Source of the DNA: Mucilaginibacter sp. 44-25
GTDB taxonomy: Bacteria > Bacteroidota > Bacteroidia > Sphingobacteriales > Sphingobacteriaceae
Assembly (NCBI GenBank): GCA_001898335.1
Contig: MKTS01000016.1
Span: 122,967-186,966 of the forward strand
DNA length: 64,000 bases
Direction of reading: 5' to 3'
Shown: positions 61,340 through 64,000 of the stretch, one piece after another
How the letters are laid out: each line of letters opens with the position of its first letter
How positions within the stretch are numbered: position 1 is the first letter of the stretch
Program-made: the position numbers and the translations under genes
The notes under the pieces: model-generated
Told to the model about the DNA's origin: nothing
What the model saw: the letters and a program-made list of their open reading frames with translations, nothing else
The model's database searches: none

Positions 61340-62251
61340 TTAAAGGAGTTGTAATTGGGCGGGTATTTCTCTAATGCCATGATTGTGGGCTTCTATCTCT
61401 TGCAAATCAAAGTTACAAACTAAAGCCTCTACGACTGTTTGCCTATTTTCTACCTTCCCACCAGAATGATAATAGTGATCTTTAGTTACAATATTAAATT
61501 TACTCCAATATTTATCTATCATATCGTTTTTGCGCCAATTATTATGATGCCAAGTTGAAAGTATAAACTTTGCCTTAGTTTCTCTTAATAAATTATACAG
61601 GCTTTCTTCATCAGATTCGGTCCAACCATTATAATAGTCTACATACCTACCGTAATACGGCGGGTCACAATAGATTAAATCATCTACACCAGCCATGGGA
61701 ATTATCTCAGAAAAAGATTTATTATAAAACGTCCAATCGGGTTCAGGTTTAATGATTTTTGAAACATTTGCTACCTGATTGGAAATTTTAGTAACATAAG
61801 CTTGTGCGAATCGATCTGGTTTTTTACAAAAAGGAATGTTCCAAAATCCTTTTTTACTAAAGCGCATCATACCGTTAAATCCTGCACGGGACAAAAAAAT
61901 GAAGTCAAAAGGAGAAAATTCTTTGTTAAATCTCTCTCTGACTGCTCTATAATGGTCGTATCCGTTATCTCCGGCTGAACTTAATAACGCCCCTTCAGAT
62001 TCTAAGTATCGTTTCATTAATGGGGCAGAAATAGCGCCCGTTTGGATTTGCTTATAGAAATTGATTATATGTGGATTAGTATCATTTAATATAGCTTTAT
62101 TATAATTTGAATTAAAAGCAACCACTCCTGTCCCTAAAAACGGCTCTATCCATTTTCCAGAAACCTTGGGCGCTAAACTATTAATCCAAGGAATTAGCTT
62201 AGTTTTAATACCTTGGCTCTTTATCGGAGGAACTATAATTTTTTTATTCAT
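61340..62251 (-). CDS. D12-class N6-adenine DNA methyltransferase
   Basis: 303 aa. PPIKSQGIKTKLIPWI, then EPFLGTGVVAFN (SAM motif I at 36-47) and YCDPPYYGRY (catalytic DPPY at 196-199). It methylates adenine to protect the EcoRV-like site; M.EcoRV belongs to the same class. The ATG overlaps the endonuclease stop by 8 bases, so the nuclease is upstream in the operon. Confidence 0.92.
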   Translation of the reverse strand: MNKKIIVPPIKSQGIKTKLIPWINSLAPKVSGKWIEPFLGTGVVAFNSNYNKAILNDTNPHIINFYKQIQTGAISAPLMKRYLESEGALLSSAGDNGYDHYRAVRERFNKEFSPFDFIFLSRAGFNGMMRFSKKGFWNIPFCKKPDRFAQAYVTKISNQVANVSKIIKPEPDWTFYNKSFSEIIPMAGVDDLIYCDPPYYGRYVDYYNGWTESDEESLYNLLRETKAKFILSTWHHNNWRKNDMIDKYWSKFNIVTKDHYYHSGGKVENRQTVVEALVCNFDLQEIEAHNHGIREIPAQLQLL

Positions 62252-63167
62252 CTACTTCATCCTCATTTATTATGTCCGTTTCAGCCGATTCGGCTTCATC
62301 TTCAGCACTTAGCTTTTCTATTACATCCTTTTTTCCGGCTAAAGCACTAATTGCTCTTTCTTTATACTCAAGGTATGATTTGAGATTTGTATATGGTCGT
62401 TTAATACCAGCACTGTTTGCCATATCAGTTGTTAAATAATTAGTCCAATAATCATCATAAACCTCTTCACCCAAACTTGCAAACACACCTTCCCCATTAA
62501 TTAATTTAGATATGGTATTAGTAGATCCAATGTTTTTGGTATTGCCGCTTCCTGGACTTGCAGAAGCTATTTTATATTTTGGTTGAACAAAAAACTGAAA
62601 GTCTCTAATTACAGATTCAATCTCTTGAAGCTCATCTATTGTATAAACAGTCTTTTCCATTGGACTCTTTTCTATTTGTGAATAGATTACTCCTAACACC
62701 AGATGTGCCTCATAAGAGCCATAAGGATATAAAGTATTTTTAGAACTCTCGCGATTTCTGAAATATCCTGTAAACGCTCCAAGAGTAAGACTTTTTATCT
62801 TATTAGCAGAGTCCTTAAAGGTACTTTTAATATCGACAGCATATTTTAAACCTGTTTTATTATCTGTGAAGCTTAAATCAGGATAGAAGTTTTGCTGAGG
62901 TGGCAACTCTAAAGTTAAGTCATGTTTTTCTGCGAACTTATAAAAAGCTGGTATCAATAATATCTCCATAACTTTCGATACTACCTTTGTATCAATAGTT
63001 ATAGTGTAGATATTTTTAGCTACATCAATAAATCCTTTTACAATCCAATCGCCTTTGTCTGTAGCAATTGCTTTGTTGTACTCTTGAACTTCAGCTTGTA
63101 GTAATTCTAATAATTTTTCCTTATTTATATCAACAGGTTGTGCGAATATAGGTCTTGAAATTAACAA
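62244..63167 (-). CDS. EcoRV-like type II restriction endonuclease
   Basis: 307 aa. Strong resemblance to EcoRV: FYPDLSF (PD at 96-97), AVDIKSTFKD (D112, K114 of PD...DxK), then SLTLGAFTGYFRN, LYPYGSYEAHLVLGVIYSQ, and the C-terminal SGNTKNIGS loop that in EcoRV follows the recognition region. It should cut GATATC-type sites. It is longer than EcoRV by an acidic tail. The start is TTG 63167; no better start is visible. Confidence 0.9.
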   Translation of the reverse strand: MLISRPIFAQPVDINKEKLLELLQAEVQEYNKAIATDKGDWIVKGFIDVAKNIYTITIDTKVVSKVMEILLIPAFYKFAEKHDLTLELPPQQNFYPDLSFTDNKTGLKYAVDIKSTFKDSANKIKSLTLGAFTGYFRNRESSKNTLYPYGSYEAHLVLGVIYSQIEKSPMEKTVYTIDELQEIESVIRDFQFFVQPKYKIASASPGSGNTKNIGSTNTISKLINGEGVFASLGEEVYDDYWTNYLTTDMANSAGIKRPYTNLKSYLEYKERAISALAGKKDVIEKLSAEDEAESAETDIINEDEVDE

Positions 63168-63318
63168 TATATACTAACTCCTAATCTTAATATCACAAAA
63201 CTTAACACAAGAGACAATGAATTTTTATTATAATCTTATTAAGTGAATATAACATACTTTAAGCTTTGCCTGATCGACAGATACAAATAGTCAGACATTT
63301 CCGGCATTAGGATTGCCG

Positions 63319-63354
63319 CGTCGCTATCGCTCCTCGCATATTTCAGGCTTGTCA
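63319..63354. repeat. Direct repeat flanking the DUF1348 gene (left copy)
   Basis: GTCGCTATCGCTCCTCGCA followed by TATTTCAGGCTTGTCA. The same two blocks recur at 63960-64000, with ATGACA between them. It joins directly to an R1 palindrome. Confidence 0.75.
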
Positions 63355-63431
63355 TTCTGAGCGACAGCGAAGAATCTATCATACGCTGTGAAAGTTGGCG
63401 ATCAGATACTTCGCTGTCGCTCAGTATGACA
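63350..63431. repeat. Dispersed palindromic repeat, family R1 (copy 4)
   Basis: TGTCATTCTGAGCGACAGCG and the matching TCGCTGTCGCTCAGTATGACA form the ends of an 82-base inverted repeat, 3' of the direct repeat. Confidence 0.8.
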
Positions 63432-63518
63432 GAAAAGTGTTATATCTGCACATCCACCCCGTAATTTAAATTACCATACAATCCATAAAAAACACCATTA
63501 ACGTATTTACTGCCCCGC

Positions 63519-63526
63519 TACTTTTG
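63519..63526 (+). promoter_or_regulatory. -7 element of the DUF1348 gene
   Basis: TACTTTTG, 15 bases before ATG 63542. Confidence 0.45.
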
Positions 63527-63541
63527 TTCAAAAAAAAGACG

Positions 63542-63955
63542 ATGACAGAACAAAAGCTACCACTACCACCCTTTACCCTGGAAACCGCGATACAAAAAGT
63601 GCAAATGGCCGAAGATGCCTGGAACAGCCGCGACCCGCAGCGCATTGCCCTGGCTTATACCATAGATACAGAATGGCGCAACCGCGACCAGTTTGTTAAC
63701 GGCCGCGAAGAGGTGATCGCTTTTCTTACGCACAAATGGGAACGGGAATTAAACTACAAACTCAAAAAAGAACTTTGGGCCTTTACCGGTAACCGCATAG
63801 CCGTACGGTTTGAATATGAATACCACAACCACGAGGGCCAATGGTTTCGCGCCTATGGTAACGAGAATTGGGAATTTGACCAGAACGGCCTTATGCAAAA
63901 GCGCTATGCGAGCATCAATGACCTAAAGATAGCGGAAGCAGACCGGAGACTGTAA
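63542..63955 (+). CDS. DUF1348 (SnoaL/NTF2-like) protein
   Basis: 137 aa from ATG 63542; the frame opens at TTG 63524. NTF2-like cone fold: VQMAEDAWNSRDPQRIALAYT, TEWRNRDQFVNGREEVIAFL, VRFEYEYHNHEGQWFRAYGNENW. DUF1348 proteins are widespread with unknown function. Flanked by direct repeats at both sides. Confidence 0.85.
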   Translation: MTEQKLPLPPFTLETAIQKVQMAEDAWNSRDPQRIALAYTIDTEWRNRDQFVNGREEVIAFLTHKWERELNYKLKKELWAFTGNRIAVRFEYEYHNHEGQWFRAYGNENWEFDQNGLMQKRYASINDLKIAEADRRL

Positions 63956-63959
63956 GTTC

Positions 63960-64000
63960 GTCGCTATCGCTCCTCGCAATGACATATTTCAGGCTTGTCA
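63960..64000. repeat. Direct repeat flanking the DUF1348 gene (right copy, cut by window end)
   Basis: Repeats GTCGCTATCGCTCCTCGCA and TATTTCAGGCTTGTCA from 63319-63354, with a 6-base ATGACA inserted. It continues beyond the window. Confidence 0.7.

Overview
The window looks like chromosome of a Bacteroidota bacterium, most likely a Sphingobacteriaceae member close to Mucilaginibacter or Pedobacter. The evidence is the TAnnTTTG -7 promoter elements without clear Shine-Dalgarno sites, a gliding-motility lipoprotein GldD, DUF2911, DUF6249 and DUF1835 proteins, TPR-based regulators, an AraC-type hybrid histidine kinase, and the DUF177-rpmF-plsX-fabH-accB-accC cluster. The genus is inference. I see no rRNA, tRNA or CRISPR array.

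Layout. 0-9.8 kb: a secreted M28 peptidase, an MFS transporter, a TPR/LuxR-type regulator followed by a tiny zinc-ribbon protein, a TetR-76 aa-MFS efflux operon behind a perfect 20-bp palindrome, and a prolyl oligopeptidase. 9.86-11.5 kb: an AT-rich two-gene island with a nucleotidyltransferase-like protein overlapping a DUF262 protein, a possible uncharacterised defence module. 11.8-19.1 kb: a PfkB kinase, a peroxiredoxin with an AhpD-like partner, and a TetR-TolC-EmrA-EmrB tripartite efflux operon. 19.5-26.7 kb: a PIG-L deacetylase, a large array of two alternating palindromes (11 pairs) surrounding an IS200-like Y1 transposase (REP/RAYT-type), two very small membrane proteins leading into a sodium:solute symporter, and a cation efflux protein. 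26.7-36.6 kb: DUF2911, an ECF sigma/anti-sigma pair, DinB and histidine kinase, glycosyltransferase, methyltransferase and a 941-aa hybrid sensor. 36.6-44.3 kb: three 8-bp sites at exact 21-bp phasing before a second zinc-ribbon gene, then aroE-gldD, an MBL hydrolase, a FtsX-type permease, rbfA, an M23 peptidase, an E1-beta gene and an ArsR-OYE pair. 44.4-52.8 kb: mixed metabolic genes including an E1 alpha-beta fusion, a LutB-like protein, an M28 peptidase and rpiB. 53.1-63.2 kb: two type II restriction-modification systems (BsuBI/PstI-like with a C5 methyltransferase; EcoRV-like with a D12-class adenine methyltransferase) on either side of tatC and the fatty-acid/phospholipid initiation cluster. 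The window closes with a DUF1348 gene flanked by direct repeats.

Themes. Three AT-rich islands (9.9-11.5, 53.1-55.2, 61.3-63.2 kb) carry defence-type genes, while the rest is ordinary housekeeping or accessory metabolism. Intergenic spaces hold several families of imperfect palindromes. Several genes have a -7 element ending only 4-5 bases before the start codon, which suggests leaderless mRNAs. The strongest candidates for undescribed biology are the palindrome-transposase array, the nucleotidyltransferase-DUF262 pair, and the zinc-ribbon micro-proteins that follow TPR regulators.
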